A stretch of DNA of 64,000 nt, from assembly GCA_049840435.1 (NCBI GenBank), contig JASGKY010000042.1, forward strand, positions 248,001-312,000. Reading direction: 5' to 3'. The notes below the pieces were generated by a model that was not told where the DNA came from, ran no database searches, and saw nothing but the letters and a program-made list of their open reading frames with translations. Of the stretch, positions 63,834 to 64,000 are shown piece after piece. Position numbers and translations under genes: made by a program. Numbering within the stretch: position 1 is the first letter of the stretch; each line of letters begins with the position of its first letter. This DNA comes from JADLHS01 sp049840435 (GTDB lineage: Bacteria > Verrucomicrobiota > Verrucomicrobiia > Limisphaerales > JADLHS01).

Positions 63834-64000
63834 TTACTCGCCGCTGCGGACCAGCTTCATGAGCTGCTGCGAAAGACTCGCCAGCTGCCCCGCGGTCTGA
63901 ATGGTCTGGCTTGAGCTGGCCTCGGTATCGCGCGCCGTATCGGCGACTTCGGTAATCGCCGTGCTGGCCTGCTCGACGGCTGTGGTCTGCTGCTTGGTAC
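63834..64000 (-). CDS. Methyl-accepting chemotaxis protein, C-terminal end (partial)
   Basis: The minus strand from the window edge to a TAA at 63834-63836 reads a helical segment (KQQTTAVEQASTAITEVADT, LASLSQQLMKLVRSGE) typical of the C-terminal methylation helix and tail of chemoreceptors. The gene ends eight bases before the cheA start, so receptor, cheA and cheB form one operon. Confidence 0.85.
   Translation of the reverse strand, partial: TKQQTTAVEQASTAITEVADTARDTEASSSQTIQTAGQLASLSQQLMKLVRSGE

Noticed and set aside
37141..64000. Genomic island or horizontal transfer of myxobacterial DNA into a Verrucomicrobium
   Set aside because: No integrase, transposase, attachment repeat or tRNA at the boundary; contents are housekeeping-like envelope and signalling genes; two genes are truncated at the same base region. 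Assembly chimera fits better, though reads are needed.

Overview
The window reads as two different bacterial genomes joined head to tail near position 37,130. Bases 1 to about 37,130 look like a Verrucomicrobiota (Pedosphaera/Limisphaerales-like) chromosome. They carry a large autotransporter-associated beta-strand repeat protein, a PEP-CTERM protein, an N-methylated pseudopilin-like protein, exported proteins ending in an F-Y/F-R-L..YP module, a Tat-type Gfo/Idh/MocA oxidoreductase, and dispersed repeats typical of that phylum. Bases from about 37,130 to 64,000 look like a Myxococcota (Haliangium/Polyangia-like) chromosome. They are more GC-rich and hold a MYXO-CTERM-like surface protein with DUF11 repeats, a thrombospondin-3/OmpA protein, a double M16 peptidase lipoprotein, PEGA- and LysM/FecR-type envelope proteins, and a CheA/CheB cluster with double-receiver regulators. 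The join lies inside one open frame and truncates a gene on each side, so an assembly chimera is the simplest explanation.

Verrucomicrobial half, left to right: the 5' part of a B12-binding radical SAM gene (minus strand); a DUF2007 zinc-ribbon protein; a chemoreceptor; a cadherin-like exported protein; and a restriction-modification island (6,149-9,986). The island, all minus strand, is a controller (XRE), a C5-cytosine methyltransferase, an MvaI/BcnI-family endonuclease and a Vsr mismatch endonuclease. A palindromic repeat sits in frame inside vsr. Next to the controller is a diverged second controller operator with a truncated second controller gene, then dispersed repeats and a 19-unit 21-bp tandem array. 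After that come a fibronectin-like protein, a 1000-residue S74/FG-GAP exported protein, a GreA/B-like factor, moaA with a coiled-coil partner, a two-domain aspartyl protease, a frameshifted oxidoreductase, a FecR protein with a readable promoter and terminator, and a CHASE2 nucleotide cyclase. A classical cluster coaD-yceD-rpmF-plsX-fabH (pantetheine, ribosome and lipid synthesis) follows, then a rhomboid protease, a BNR_4 protein, a pseudopilin-like protein, a PEP-CTERM protein, the beta-strand repeat protein, and the N-terminal piece of a sensor-like protein. A TACCCG-NN-CGGGTA palindrome lies upstream of the PEP-CTERM gene and again between the beta-strand repeat gene and the sensor-like gene.

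Myxococcal half: small exported proteins, an OmpR-type response regulator with its histidine kinase, a metallo-beta-lactamase-fold protein and an S41 protease, nearly all broken by single-base frameshifts. Then comes a clean stretch of envelope genes: DUF11/MYXO-CTERM, TSP3-OmpA, M16, PEGA-like and LysM/FecR. After it lie a DUF6335 protein, a receiver-like protein and two double-receiver proteins, and a minus-strand chemosensory operon: chemoreceptor (partial), CheA hybrid, CheB.

No rRNA, tRNA, CRISPR array or complete transposon was seen. I count three likely frameshifts in 37 kb of the left part and about a dozen in 27 kb of the right part. Many sit at or near homopolymers and look like uncorrected sequencing errors. 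Residue positions given below are estimates by eye.
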